Source: Calvatia gigantea (taxonomy: Eukaryota > Basidiomycota > Agaricomycetes > Agaricales > Lycoperdaceae). Taken from it: 64,000 bases of DNA. This document shows, in pieces, positions 36,345 to 49,172 of the stretch (positions within the stretch are counted from its first letter, which is position 1; each line of letters opens with the position of its first letter). The position numbers were made by a program, and so were the translations under genes. The stretch lies in NCBI GenBank assembly GCA_025093985.1, contig JACAAK010000003.1, positions 1,178,001-1,242,000 of the forward strand, in the 5' to 3' direction. The notes under the pieces were generated by a model. The model searched no databases. It saw only the letters and a program-made list of their open reading frames with translations, and was not told the DNA's origin.

Positions 36345-36547
36345 AGTAAGTACACTTGTAGCACCCAGGAATTGCACGGTTCATCATCATCATCGCATCG
36401 GTCACGTGTTCGCGCTGCTATGAAAGAATCAGTAGCACTCCATCTCCCATCACAGTGCCAACGACAACTTTCGCATAGCTATATACAAGGGTTGAAGGAG
36501 TGTCCAGGCCGCTCCAAACTTGCGGCTTGCAACACCACCGGGGGCTT

Positions 36548-37690
36548 TCATTGACGCGGGCGGGGTCTTTTTGGATGAGGAGCGACTGGCTCCTGGATAT
36601 CGTCGTGAGCCATAGGGGAACCTCGTTTGCGTTTGCCTTCGGTTGGTGGTTTAGTCGAGATCACGGGCTGTTGAGCATGAAGACACTCCAAAGGGGGTAA
36701 ACCCTCTCTGACTGAGAGGTCCTCGCATGCACCCAACAACTCTGCAAGGCGGGTGTAGATGGCCAGGATAATAAGATGGGTCTTGCTTCTCCTTCTGATA
36801 ACAGGCGTCGCATAGTGCGGTTGAGCACTCCACCATGGGTGGGATGAAGCAGTGGAGTTTGCCGTGTAGGACCTCCTTCATTTTCTGGGCAATGTGATTC
36901 GGATTAAGGAAAAACCTTGTTCTTTCAGGTGAGTTTTCCACTTTATTGGTGAATGCCTCAGCAGCGTATTGTGTTCCTGGGGCATGTTTGATTCGTGCTG
37001 TCAAGCTCCATGGAACGACCCATTAAACCGATTCCCCATCATGCTCGTAATCATATTCCATGGCAGGTTCAACCCCAGGGCCCAGAGCGGCAACCACAGA
37101 CATTGTTGGGGGTTGCCCCGGACTGGCCGGTGGGCACGGACGTACTTTGGAAGCTCTTTCAAGATTGTTGGCGAACGAAGCCTGAGGAAAGGCTAGGAAC
37201 AACAACGGTAAAGCAAAGATTGGCGGATATAAACATTCCCTGCCAGTAATTCTATGACTTCACACTGGGAGCCGATGTCGTTGATACTCGAATAGCGAAG
37301 TCATCAAAAGCTGAGCTCAATTGCTTCCTTTTATTCCACCGATCACTGGTTCTTAATGGATTGACTTGATTCAGTGGAAGTCCTGCCAATAACTCAAACG
37401 CTGTAAAAATTGGTGTACCCTACAAAGCTGGTCAGGATCCATAGGTGACAGTGATGGCGTTCTGTATTTCATACCGTCTTTGGGTTGGTCGAAACACTCC
37501 GTGAGCCATATGGCCTTGCGTACTCTAAAATCAATCAGCCTCCCAGAGACACTGTCCCCATCGTCAACGACGGTAATGTTGCCAGTACTTATGTCACGGT
37601 GGACCCATTTCCCCATGAAGAGGTAAATAAGCGCTAATGTAAATTCCGTAATCAGTGGAAGCCCTGCGGTAGACCACAAGCCCAATACTT
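36548..37690 (-). pseudogene. Truncated FunK1 kinase relic (C-terminal part only)
   Basis: Starts mid-domain with ITEFTLALIYLFMGKWVH, RDISTGNITVVDDGDSVSG and RLIDF, matching the catalytic region of the FunK1 gene at 41348-44243. The N-terminal half is absent. Frames are broken: YARPYG is lost after RLIDF, a foreign piece is inserted, and one extra C at 36764-36767 (TATCCTGG against TATCTGG in the other copy) shifts the tail. The last part again matches in frame, ending HPKRPRPRQ. It has no promoter of its own that I can see. It is a duplication relic, not a functional kinase. Confidence 0.75.
37130..37249 (+). pseudogene. Inserted fragment: C-terminal end of another protein kinase
   Basis: Antisense to the FunK1 relic, the plus strand reads VGTDVLWKLFQDCWRTKPEE then RLGTTTVKQRLADINIPCQ and a stop. 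This matches the end of a TKL-type kinase domain (LWxLxxxCWxxxPxxRPxxxxVxxxL). The sequence is absent from the other FunK1 copy. Confidence 0.55.
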
Positions 37691-37737
37691 ATTTGTCCTG
37701 AATAGCCTTCCGCAACCGTACAGCAGACTAGCTCGTT

Positions 37738-38935
37738 GATGCAAGTGGTAAAAGCAAAAAACATTTAGCTAATCAAGAACACCCTTAGACCGTCATGTCT
37801 CTATGTAGTGGAGGAAAAGAATACGTACCCTTCTAAAATCTTCTTTGTTGCCTGCACGATAATCTCATGCTCAACCTTGTGCAATCTCTCTTCAAATGTT
37901 CTCCTCCGACTCCCCCTCCTCGATTTGGACTTCCCTGACAATGATCGGTTCTCCCCTGTCCACGTCTTTGACCACTCGATGAACCATGCAGCCAGAATGT
38001 TGTATCTTCCCCTTCTGGAAAGCCTCGTAAGCCCGTTGTATCGCATTCGCCCCATCAAAGGCTCCTGGAAGCGCAGGGTGAAGATTGATTACGGGAATAG
38101 GTGCTGCAGGAGGTCCAAGCGTATCCAGAATAAAACGGCCTTCTACGACTTCAATGAATCTTTCGCTGAGGATGTGCATCCACCCAGCGAGGACAACAAT
38201 ATCAGGTCTGGGCCTCCACAACGGTCCGTGCGACCTCTGCATCGTAGTCTTCTCTTGTCTTCCCAGGGTTCTTTTTGAAGTATGGTTGAAGAGCGAGGTA
38301 TGCTGTAGGAATTGGAGGATTGGCAGTAGAGGCACGAGTCAAGCCGTATGCCGCCTTCCGGTTAGACAAGACGAGAACAATTTCGATATTTGGTAGTGCC
38401 GGAGTATTCTGGGCATCAATGAGAGCCTGTAGATTTGTACCTAGTGGACAGTGAGTTATGTGGCATTATGATAGCGGTAGGCCCTACCTGAGCCAGAGAT
38501 GAGGACGACTATGCGTTTTTTTGAAGGCATACTTGACGCAATGACGGTGATGGAGGAGGGTATAGATAATCCATAATCCGAAGTTGATTTGATCTTAGCC
38601 TTCAATCCACCAATAAACTTCTGCGAAAACACCGACCCGCTATCAAACTTTCGACGCCCGCCCGTTGGTCCCTGTCCCCACTTCATCAATATTTAAATGT
38701 CAATTGCTGGTGTTGGTTTTACTTACGGATAATCCTAATTACAGCTACTTTATTTCTGCTTCTTCCATTTTCCGAGGATATTCCTACACCAGCTTTCCCT
38801 CGTCCTGATTTGCCTGGATAACCACCTTCTCCGAATCCAGTCATTCCTACACTCCCAGGCTATTTTTTGTCACTGGGTTTACTCTTTGGTGAATCGGGTG
38901 AACCCATGGAAGGGCCTCAAATCTTAGCGTATAGG
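37738..38935. repeat. Duplicated block A, direct copy of 45268-46432
   Basis: Nearly identical to 45268-46432 in the same orientation, covering all of the GAR transformylase gene and about 400 bp of its upstream region. The differences are scattered substitutions and a few one-base indels. Confidence 0.85.
37801..38530 (-). pseudogene. ADE8: GAR transformylase copy A, frameshifted
   Basis: Same start (MPSKKRIVVLISGSG), intron and end (EGYVFFSSTT) as the intact copy at 45332-46059. Two one-base insertions break it: at about 38197-38206, where EANPDIVV is lost and a TGA appears, and at about 37891-37897, where GESEETFEER becomes GESEEN and a stop. If the sequence is right, this copy cannot make a full enzyme. 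Because similar single-base insertions occur in essential genes of this window, one or both may be errors and the copy could be a functional duplicate. Confidence 0.7.
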
Positions 38936-39949
38936 GTTGAGGCAGGCAGGGACTCAGGACTCAGTACTGGCTTTTGCTCTGGCCTCAAAATGCTACATAG
39001 ACGTGCTATCTTAAGGGTATCTCTATCGTCGGCTTGGTGCTGTGTTGTGGGAAGTAGCATTTGCAGCACAATTGCCTATACCACTCTGAGGTGAGCATCT
39101 ACTTAGATGACCAAACATTAATGCATCGCTGCCGACCAATGAAGTTGTTAAAGTGATTGAGTTCCTTCGGAGGGATCAATCTCTCATAGTGGTGACGTGT
39201 GATGCGTCGGCCATCATGCAAGAGGTTGCTGTACCCCGTGCTATTTAGCACGCCGATAATCGCGTTTGGCACACTGTTCGTCTATTGTACTTATGCCTTC
39301 GTATTAAAGGATGATGACATGTCATGGCGAGGACAAACCATGGTGGGTTCGAAGTTTTTTTCCGGTGTATTCAGGCGCGATGCCGGAGTTGGACGGTGGC
39401 TAATTTAGGTTTCTTAGTTTGATCTTTGGCAGACGTTCATATCTGTTCACAAGTTTCTTTTCTGTGGGCTTGGTAGTCTGTGGGGTTTCTCTAGAGTACT
39501 TAAGCGTAGGACGCTAGTGACGACGGTATCGACCCTCAGCAACTACTCCTCCAACTATCACCGCTCATCACCATTGTCGACGACTTGACTTATTGCTCCC
39601 TCAATAGCCTCATTACTTCGTTGAAGGGCCTCTCCCTCAGCCAGACCGCCCCCTCTCTCCACCTTCACTCCTCACAAAACGCCAACATACCCTGCATGGG
39701 CTACCGTCCTCCTGAACAGACTTGTTCCTCCGATCTCGTGCTTATCTATGAAGTCCACATTCCCCTGGCTCTCAGTACTCAGTACTGCCACCATTCATAT
39801 TCCCTCCCATTTACCCACTCTAGTGAAACACATCAGTGTGTCCCTCTCCCAAATCTTCCTTTCTCCTTACTCAATACCTCCAGTTCGTCCTCCCATACAC
39901 TCTCTATCGCTTCCGACTTATCCATCGCGGACCTAAAAATCCGCCTACG
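38936..39949. other. Intergenic, no clear gene
   Basis: Unique sequence to the right of duplicated block A. A Ser/Pro/His-rich plus-strand ORF (39585-40016) overlaps the relic that follows and looks non-coding. Confidence 0.3.
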
Positions 39950-40990
39950 ATGGAGCACGATGTCAAAGTCATCTTTGGCAACTTCATCTGCGAAGTTGCT
40001 GAATTCTCAGACGTAATCTGCTGCGCACTCGAAGAGGCTCTTGGAGACCTCATCAAAGGCAGCAAATTCGACGACTACGTTGTCGCCCTCTTGCCCAACT
40101 GGCAACAACGCACGTCCCCCCGCCATCCCCATCTTCACATATGGAAACTTGATATACACTCCCCCCAACTTTGATAATCGTAGATCCCTGAATTGGAGCA
40201 ACCCGACGAACATTACTCGTCATCTGACTGCTCTCGTCAGTAACTACCCTGGACACTGGCAGCGCAGAATAATATTTTGTATACCCAGGCTAATGCCTCT
40301 TCACCCTCCTATACCCAGGATCTTTCTTCACTTGCGCCAAACCCGCTCAACGTCTCCTCAAATATCCGCTTCTTGTCGCTATCATTGGTGAAACGCCGGA
40401 CACCCACAGGACAACGAAAACCTCCTCAAGGCTCAATAGCAGAAGCTGCACGGAATGTCATTCAAGGCCGCCGTCAGGCTAAAGTCATCCGTGAAGTTCT
40501 CGCAGCTGAGAGAAACCTCGTTAGCGTCAACGTGTCCACCTCCATCAATCTCACGAAGATGGAGTCTCCGAGTAGCCCGGGTGTCAGGTAAATCCAACCT
40601 AGGTGAAAGCAAGGACGAGCAGAGGCCTCCTGAAGAAGCAATCCCTGTAGCGCGACTTGAAAAAGAACTTAAACAAATTGAAGACTGCGCAAAAACTTGC
40701 TAAAAACATTGTCGAATGGGCGCGTATAGTGTCTACAATTGCTGCCGTTTTGCGGACCTGAGCGCTCGGTTTTGCCGGAGTCATCAGAATATCTGGAGGG
40801 CAAAGCCCCGAAGCTTTCATTCCCTTCCTTACAGTCATCGAGGCACAGCTTATGCCGCACTGTACAGACCTTGAGGCCGTCGTCAATGAACGTGTGCTCA
40901 AAGAACTTGTACACTTGTTCACGACCATGGCCGAATTTTTCAAACTCCGCGTATCTATGAACGAGCAAAACTGTGCCACTATCACTTGGT
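39950..40990 (+). pseudogene. Decayed unknown gene
   Basis: Plus-strand pieces that look coding but lie in changing frames: MEHDVKVIFGNFICEVAEFS, FDDYVVALLPNWQQ, AEAARNVIQGRRQAKVIREV, LARLEKELKQIED-like sequence, IVEWARIVSTIAAVLRT, FIPFLTVIEAQLMPHCTD and ELVHLFTTMAEFFKLRV. A stop (TGA) separates VLRT from ALGFAGVIRIS. The helical, leucine-rich C-terminal part has no family I can name. It may be a relic of a helical domain, for example the N-terminal part of a fungal STAND protein, but that is a guess. Confidence 0.3.
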
Positions 40991-41347
40991 GAACGTGAAT
41001 GCTTATTCACAATCACTAAAGAGTAAGACTGTCCCTCAGAGGGAGAGGAAGCTCGGATATGCCAAGTTATGGGAGCACGGATACACTGTTTATGTCGGGT
41101 GTTGGACTTAGCGGTGGTAGCAGTGAGTAAGGGGAATTTTCTTTTGCAATCAACTGTGACTCTAACCAGAAGATTGGTAGTGGGTCAGCCTCTCAAATCC
41201 CCCTCTTTTTTAAAATGTCTCAATCCTTGTCAGCCGGGGATAGATATTGTCGTGATACGTGAGCACAATGGTTCTCCGAGTCTCTTCGTACGCTACCCAC
41301 CTACCCTTCTATACCCCCCTTCCCCATACCTCTCCATACCCTTTGCT

Positions 41348-44243
41348 ATGGCCCAAGGCCGAAGTTCTCCTTCCTCAGTTGCATCCACCTCTAAAGCCAC
41401 AGGCCAACCGGAACCTAGGTATATCAATATTAGGGCTTTTAGGAAGCTTCCCGGGCTGACGCGCAGCAATCATCATTCAGAGGTTCACGACTGTTGCACC
41501 ATCCTACCCTGTAACTTATTGCACTTCCTTTTCCCACGACCTCCACACACTAAAACGTGTGACGTAGGTCTTTAGCAGGGAACACACCGTGTAGCTCGTG
41601 GGACAGCAGACGCTACACAACTTGACCAGCGTCAGAACGGCAATCGGCAACGAAATGGATAATGAGATCCTCCTCTGTGATGTTAACACGTTTCAACGTT
41701 CCTACCTGCCGTTTGTTCCGAAGGATGATGAAATTGATAAATGCGTTTCGGAGATGCTCAAGGAGAAGGAGAACAAGGTTTTGTCTCAAGGAAATGGGAA
41801 TGAACTCCAATGGGCACGATTCAAGGAGCTCCCCTCACAGTCTTCCGATGTTGAGAAGAACATATACGCGCCGGTATCGGAAATGGCACAGGCACTGGCC
41901 AGCATCAGACCCTGGAAGGACGACGACGACACAAAATACAAGGTCCCCCGCATCGAGTACCGTGATTGTCCAGACAATCACATCGCTTCCGAGGTTACGG
42001 GTGCAAACTTCAAGAATGATAGCTGTCTTCATTTAGGTGGCAACTCTGACCTTCTAGCACCATCCGGCGTGCTAGCAACTCGCAATATTGTGGCTGTTGT
42101 GGAGTACAAGAAAAATGCTGTGGACAAAGTAGACTGTGTGTGAAAATATTTTTGCGCTCTACCTCAACTTTAATGCCTTTTGTAGAATCGCTTGCAGGTT
42201 GTCTCCGCTGCAAGTCACATTATGAACGACGATCCCAGCCGGATGTTCATATACGGCGTACGTTCCACTTAGTTCTCTTATGATGGAATGAACTAACAAA
42301 TACTTAGCTCACAATTGAAGATGCGATGGCATCGCTATGGTACTTTGACCGCTCTCACTCAACGAAATCGGTGGAATTTGATTTCATAAAGGTATGCGCT
42401 TACGATCGTACTCTATGCATTATTCAACTTACTCTGACATCAGAATCCAAAATTGCTGATTTCCGTATTCATGTCACTGCTATTTGCACATGAAACAGGT
42501 CTTGGATATGATCCAGCAATTCGTCGTCGCACCGGAGACTCGGGACAGATATATTACGAGTACCGTGTTGGTTCCCGGTTCTACAGGACCCTGGAAGCAG
42601 TCTCAAGTTATAGATCCCTGGCGATCGCAGCGCGTATGACGCGGGTTTGGAGGGCAGTTGAGATTCCTCAGTTTGGTGGTGCACCCACAATAGCAGAGAG
42701 AGGTTGCTTTGAAGGATGTGTGGTTAGGACGTCAGCGCAAAAGCAGAGATTGACATCCAGGAGCGCATATTCCAGGCCATTGATGAGGACATGGCTGCTT
42801 ACAACCAGAACGAGCCTTCGCGTCTCAAAATACTCGAAGAATGGGACAAGGCAACATACGAGAAGGTGAAGGCAGATATGGAGGGCAAAAAGTACCGAAA
42901 CTACTTTGCAACGATTGAACAAGACGAAAAGGGCGAAATGACCAAGTCTGTCCCAGAAACAGCTGTCCCTACCCGTGGCCTTTTCCGTAAAACCACTTCC
43001 CAAAGCCACAGCTACCAGCTGTCAGATGCGGACCCCTCGCGAAGCCATGGTGATCCTACCCGTCCGCCAGCCAACCCGATGGCTACGCGCAGTGGTACAA
43101 CTCGTGCGCCAATGATTACGACACCACCCCCCGAGTGGCATCCCACAATACAACCAGCCCGGCAAACATATCAGCAAAAGGTGAGGCACGTTGTTGTATC
43201 TACGGAAGTTGGGAAGGCTTTGCACGACGTAACAAAGCTTCAGAAGCTGTTCAGAGGTCTTAAGCATGCGCTTCGAGGTATGTCACCCATGGTGGTACCG
43301 CAGGGCTTCCACTGATTACGGAATTTACATTAGCGCTTATTTACCTCTTCATTGGGAAATGGGTCCACCGCGACATAAGTACTGGCAACATTCTGGTTGT
43401 TGACGATGGGGATAGTGTCTCTGGGAGGCTAATTGATTTAGAGTACGCAAGGCCATATGGCTCACGGAGTGTTTCGACCAACCTAAAGACGGTATGAAAT
43501 ACAGAACGCCATCACTGTCACCTATGGATCCTGACTAGCTTTGTAGGGTACACCATTTTTTTTAGCGTTTGAGTTATTGGCAGGATTTCCACTGAATCAA
43601 GCCAATCCGTCAGGGACCAGTGATTGGCGGAATAAAAGGAAGCAATTAGACTCGGCTTTTGATGACAGCCCCGGTCCGGGGCAATCCCCGCCAACGTCTG
43701 CGGTTGCCGCTCCAAGGGTTGAACTTGCCATGGAATATGACTATGAACATGATGGGGAATCAGTTTGGTGGATCGTTCCGTGGAGCTTGACAGCACGAGT
43801 CAAGCATCCTCCCGGACAACAATATGCCGCCGAGGTGTTCATCAATAAAATGGAAAACTCACCTGAAAGAACAAGGGCTTTTCCTTAATCCGAATTACTT
43901 TTCCCAGAAAATGAAGGAGGTCCTACGCGGCGAACTCCACTGCTTCATTCCCCCCATGGTGAAGTGCTCGACCGCACTACGTGACGCCTGTTATCAGAAG
44001 GAGAAGCAAGACCCATCTTATTATCTGGCCATCTACACCCGTCTTGCAGAGTTGTTAGGTGCATGCGAGAATCTCTCAGTCAGAGGGGGTTTACCCCCTT
44101 TGGAGTGCCTTCATGCTCAACAGCCCGTGATCTCGACTAAACCACCAACCGAAGGCAAACGCAAACGAGGTTCCCCTATGGCTCACGATGACATCCAGGA
44201 ACCAGTTGCTCCTCATCCAAAGAGACTCCGCCCGCGTCAATGA
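41348..44243 (+). CDS. FunK1 fungal-type protein kinase
   Basis: Starts MAQGRSSPSSVASTSKATG. The N-terminal FunK1 region reads NLTSVRTAIGNEMDNEILL, NTFQRSYLPFVPKDDE and LTIEDAMASLWYFDRS. A variable middle part follows, then the catalytic segment KWVHRDISTGNILVVDDGD, RLIDLEYARPYGSRS and GTPFFLAFELLAGFPL. HRD is kept, and the DFG equivalent is IDLEYA as usual in FunK1. The C-terminal part (LHCFIPPMVKCSTALRDA) ends in a basic tail, HPKRLRPRQ. FunK1 kinases are expanded in Agaricomycetes and often active in fruiting tissue; substrates are unknown. Several short introns occur, and exon 1 joining is not certain. One +1 break at 43874-43878 lies between SPERTR and FLNPN, where the duplicate copy has one base fewer. 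Confidence 0.75.
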
Positions 44244-44457
44244 AAGCCCCTAGTGGCGTTGCAAGCCACAATTTAGAGTGGCCTAGATACTCCTTCTACC
44301 TTGTATATAGCTATGCGAAAGTTGTCGTTGGCAGTGTGATTCTCTGGGAGATGGAGTGTTATTGATTCTTTGATGGCAGTATGAACGCGTGACCCATAAC
44401 GATGATGATGATGAACCATGCAATTCCTGGGCGCTGCAAGTGTACTAGTACAAAGAT
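43291..44457. repeat. Duplicated block B, inverted copy of 36345-37690
   Basis: Covers the catalytic and C-terminal part of the FunK1 gene and the end of the neighbouring F-box gene. This copy lies inside an apparently complete FunK1 gene, so B is the likelier source and A the derived fragment. Confidence 0.8.
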
Positions 44458-45265
44458 GTGGTGGGAATAATCCAAGTGATGTAGCTAGATTGTGTTGAAC
44501 ATACGGTACAAGTTTACAACCCCGAAGACAATAAACATGATAAATAAAGCTAAGTGACGATGCCGACGTGAGGCCAGTTGACAAACTAGCTGCTGGGGTC
44601 GACCTAGGGATGACTCCGATGAGAGCTTCGGCGAGTTGGATGATTTTTTGATTGAAGGGCCGTGCATGTTTCGTTGGATTATAAAGAATGACTTGGCAAG
44701 GTTGAATAAGAGTTATTCCCCTGCAAACTCCCGAGACATTATCCTGTAGGTATATCTCAAAGGAAAGGCAGAGATCTGTCAAGTTCTTTGCTGCTTGGAA
44801 TACCCGTGACAGAGAGCTGTCATAACTGCACTCGATTCGGAGCTTCTTGATGAGATTTCCAAGTTCAGAAGTTGATTTGAGAGCCCAAGCCAAAGCCTGT
44901 ATTTGGGCCTTTGATTGGAGAATGACCACGTTGTATAATAGCGGCGTCATGACACAAAGCCAATCTTTGCAAACAGGCAAATGGGCCAAAGTGCTTCTTT
45001 CGTACTTGGCGAAGGGACTTGCACCATTAATAGACACAAAAGATTGATCTAGAATCTGAAGAGATGGAGATAGAATCTCTTTGAGGATCTCGTCCGGCAA
45101 AAAAGAATACATGGTGTTCGAAGGAAGGTTGGACAAATCAGGGACAAACGTGTCCCCCTCCATCTCATAAGCTATAAGTGCGCAACCCTGGCACGTGACT
45201 CCAGAAATGGTGGACAAGCCAATACCTATTTGTCTCTTCCGCAATCGCAAAACAGAATAGCTCAT
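44273..45265 (-). CDS. F-box-like protein (agaric family)
   Basis: An open frame of 330 codons without introns. The F-box-like core is NTMYSFLPDEILKEILSP, then STLAHLPVCKDWLCVMTPLL, typical for agarics (PDEIL...VCK.W). It is followed by SKAQIQALAWALKSTSELG, IKKLRIECSYDSSLSRVF and AAKNLTDLCLSFEIYL. The real start may be a later ATG, MEGDTFVPDLSNLPSN, because the first 30 residues are unusual. The last part (from about 44470 down) lies in duplicated block B and may not belong to the original reading frame. It should act as an SCF substrate receptor; the target is unknown. It lies between FunK1 (convergent) and the intact ADE8 copy. Confidence 0.65.
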   Translation of the reverse strand: MSYSVLRLRKRQIGIGLSTISGVTCQGCALIAYEMEGDTFVPDLSNLPSNTMYSFLPDEILKEILSPSLQILDQSFVSINGASPFAKYERSTLAHLPVCKDWLCVMTPLLYNVVILQSKAQIQALAWALKSTSELGNLIKKLRIECSYDSSLSRVFQAAKNLTDLCLSFEIYLQDNVSGVCRGITLIQPCQVILYNPTKHARPFNQKIIQLAEALIGVIPRSTPAASLSTGLTSASSLSFIYHVYCLRGCKLVPYVQHNLATSLGLFPPHLCTSTLAAPRNCMVHHHHRYGSRVHTAIKESITLHLPENHTANDNFRIAIYKVEGVSRPL

Positions 45266-45267
45266 TG

Positions 45268-46432
45268 GCGAAAATTGGTAAAAGCAAAAAACATTTAGCT
45301 AGATCAAGAACACCCTTAGACCGTCATGTCTCTATGTAGTGGAGGAAAAGAATACGTACCCTTCTAAAATCTTCTTTGTTGCCTGCACGATAATCTCATG
45401 CTCAACCTTGTGCAATCTCTCTTCAAATGTCTCCTCCGACTCCCCCTCCTCGATTTGGACTTCCCTGACAATGATCGGTTCTCCCCTGTCCACGTCTTTG
45501 ACCACTCGATGAACCATGCAGCCAGAATGTTGTATTTTCCCCTTCTGGAAAGCCTCGTAAGCCCGTTGTATCGCATTCGCCCCATCAAAGGCTCCTGGAA
45601 GCGCAGGGTGAAGATTGATTACGGGAATAGGTGCTGCAGGAGGTCCAAGCGTATCCAGAATAAAACGGCCTTCTACGACTTCAATGAATCTTTCGCTGAG
45701 GATGTGCATCCACCCAGCGAGGACAACAATATCAGGGTTGGCCTCCACAACGGTCCGTGCGACTTCTGCATCGTAGTCTTCTCTTGTCTTCCCAGGGTTC
45801 TTTTTGAAGTATGGTTGAAGAGCGAGGTATGCTGTAGGAATTGGAGGATTGGCAGTAGAGGCACGAGTCAAGCCGTATGCCGCCTTCCGGTTGGACAAGA
45901 CGAGAACAAGTTCGGCATTTGGTAGTGCCGGAGTATTCTGGGCATCAATGAGAGCCTGTAGATTTGTACCTAGTGGACAGTGAGTTATGTGACATTATGA
46001 TAGCGGTAGGCCCTACCTGAGCCAGAGATGAGGACGACTATGCGTTTTTTTGAAGGCATACTTGACGCAATGACGGTAATGGAGGAGGGTATAGATAATC
46101 CATAATCCGAAGTTGATTTGATCTTAGCCTTCAATCCACCAATAAACTTCTGCGAAAACACCGACCCGCCCTCGACACCTGTCCGTTGGTCCCTGTCCCC
46201 ACTTCATCAAAATTTAAATGCCAATGCTAATGTTGGTTCCGCTTGGTAGGGAGTTACTTCAGCTCTTCTTCTCCTTCCACTTTCCAGGGATATTCCTACA
46301 CCAGACTCCTAGTCACACACTCTGCACCTTCTCTGAATCCAGTCACTCTTACACTCCTAAACTATTTTTGTCACTGGGTCTACTCTTTGGTGTTGAATCG
46401 GGTGAACCCATGGAAAGGCCCCAAGTCTGAGT
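45268..46432. repeat. Duplicated block B, direct copy of 37738-38935
   Basis: Contains the intact GAR transformylase gene and its upstream region; similarity to block A ends at about 46432. Confidence 0.85.
45332..46059 (-). CDS. ADE8: Phosphoribosylglycinamide formyltransferase (GAR transformylase), intact copy
   Basis: Transfers a formyl group from 10-formyl-THF to GAR in purine synthesis. Exon 1 gives MPSKKRIVVLISGSG. After an intron of about 60 bp (GTAGGG...CACTAG) come TNLQALIDAQNTPALPNAEL, VLSNRKAAYGLTRAS and then DIVVLAGWMHILSERF. PVINLHPALPGAFDGANA carries the catalytic Asn and His, and VHRVVKDVDRGEPIIV the catalytic Asp. The C-terminus is FEERLHKVEHEIIVQATKKI, ending FFSSTT. At about 220 residues it is a stand-alone enzyme, as in yeast Ade8. 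The frame is open upstream of the chosen ATG, so a longer N-terminus cannot be excluded. The frameshifted duplicate lies 7.5 kb to the left in the same orientation. Confidence 0.9.
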
Positions 46433-46508
46433 GTGTTATTCGTGTCCCCTCCGTAGATATTGCTTTGTATTATACACCCATTCTAACCCACACCGTACAT
46501 ACATAGCA

Positions 46509-48552
<2,044 letters not shown>

Positions 48553-49172
48553 TATGGAAAGTAAGTAGCTTGGCCGTGAACTGATTGTGGTCCACACGTG
48601 ACATGCGTCATTTGTCGAAGGTGACACCTTGACTGCAAAAAAGCTAAGTATCTCCCGTGGCCTATCAGGCGGATTAGTTCTTTCAAGTAAATTAAGTGGT
48701 GTATTGAATGGGTAATATGCCCTTTATCTACCTTTTTTTCGACATTTTAACGGAACGTGATGATATGCAACACATCACCTTCAGTTTTGACATGTTATAT
48801 TCCCCATCATACTATGTTCAATGGTACTCAGGAGAAAACAGCAAGTCGAAGATCTGAGGCCCAACACCAGCCACCCTCGTCACCCGTCCCAGCAACGTCC
48901 CTGCCTCCACCCGAGGCTACCGACCGTATTAACGGAGGCACGGCAACCCCAAAATGTTATCCAGTAATCAAGCATTGACCAGCTAGCTAAGCAACTCAAC
49001 TCGTGTATTGACCAATAACAGCCAACAACATGTAACCACAGGCACAGCGAGCAGGGAGAACGTAAAGAGGAGTAATAGGCTGATATATTATTCTACAAGG
49101 ATGTGTATAAAAACGTAGATGTGGTTGCATCTGGCATTGTGGAAACAAAAAGAAAACAATTTGCTAAGCGGC
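48553..49172. other. Intergenic, no gene seen
   Basis: Holds the ESA1 promoter and the 3' flank of RPB1. A short plus-strand ORF at 48757 has no recognisable features. Confidence 0.4.

Larger units (their letters stand above)
36345..37690. repeat. Duplicated block A, inverted relative to 43291-44457
   Basis: The reverse complement of this block matches 43291-44457 closely, from the HRDISTGN part of FunK1 through its stop codon to the tail region of the second F-box gene. Block A differs by indels and by an insertion of about 170 bp at about 37130-37300. Confidence 0.8.

Noticed and set aside
37023..37249. Plus-strand ORF as an intact small gene
   Set aside because: Its first half is antisense of the FunK1 relic; only the end resembles a kinase C-terminus, so it is a fragment.
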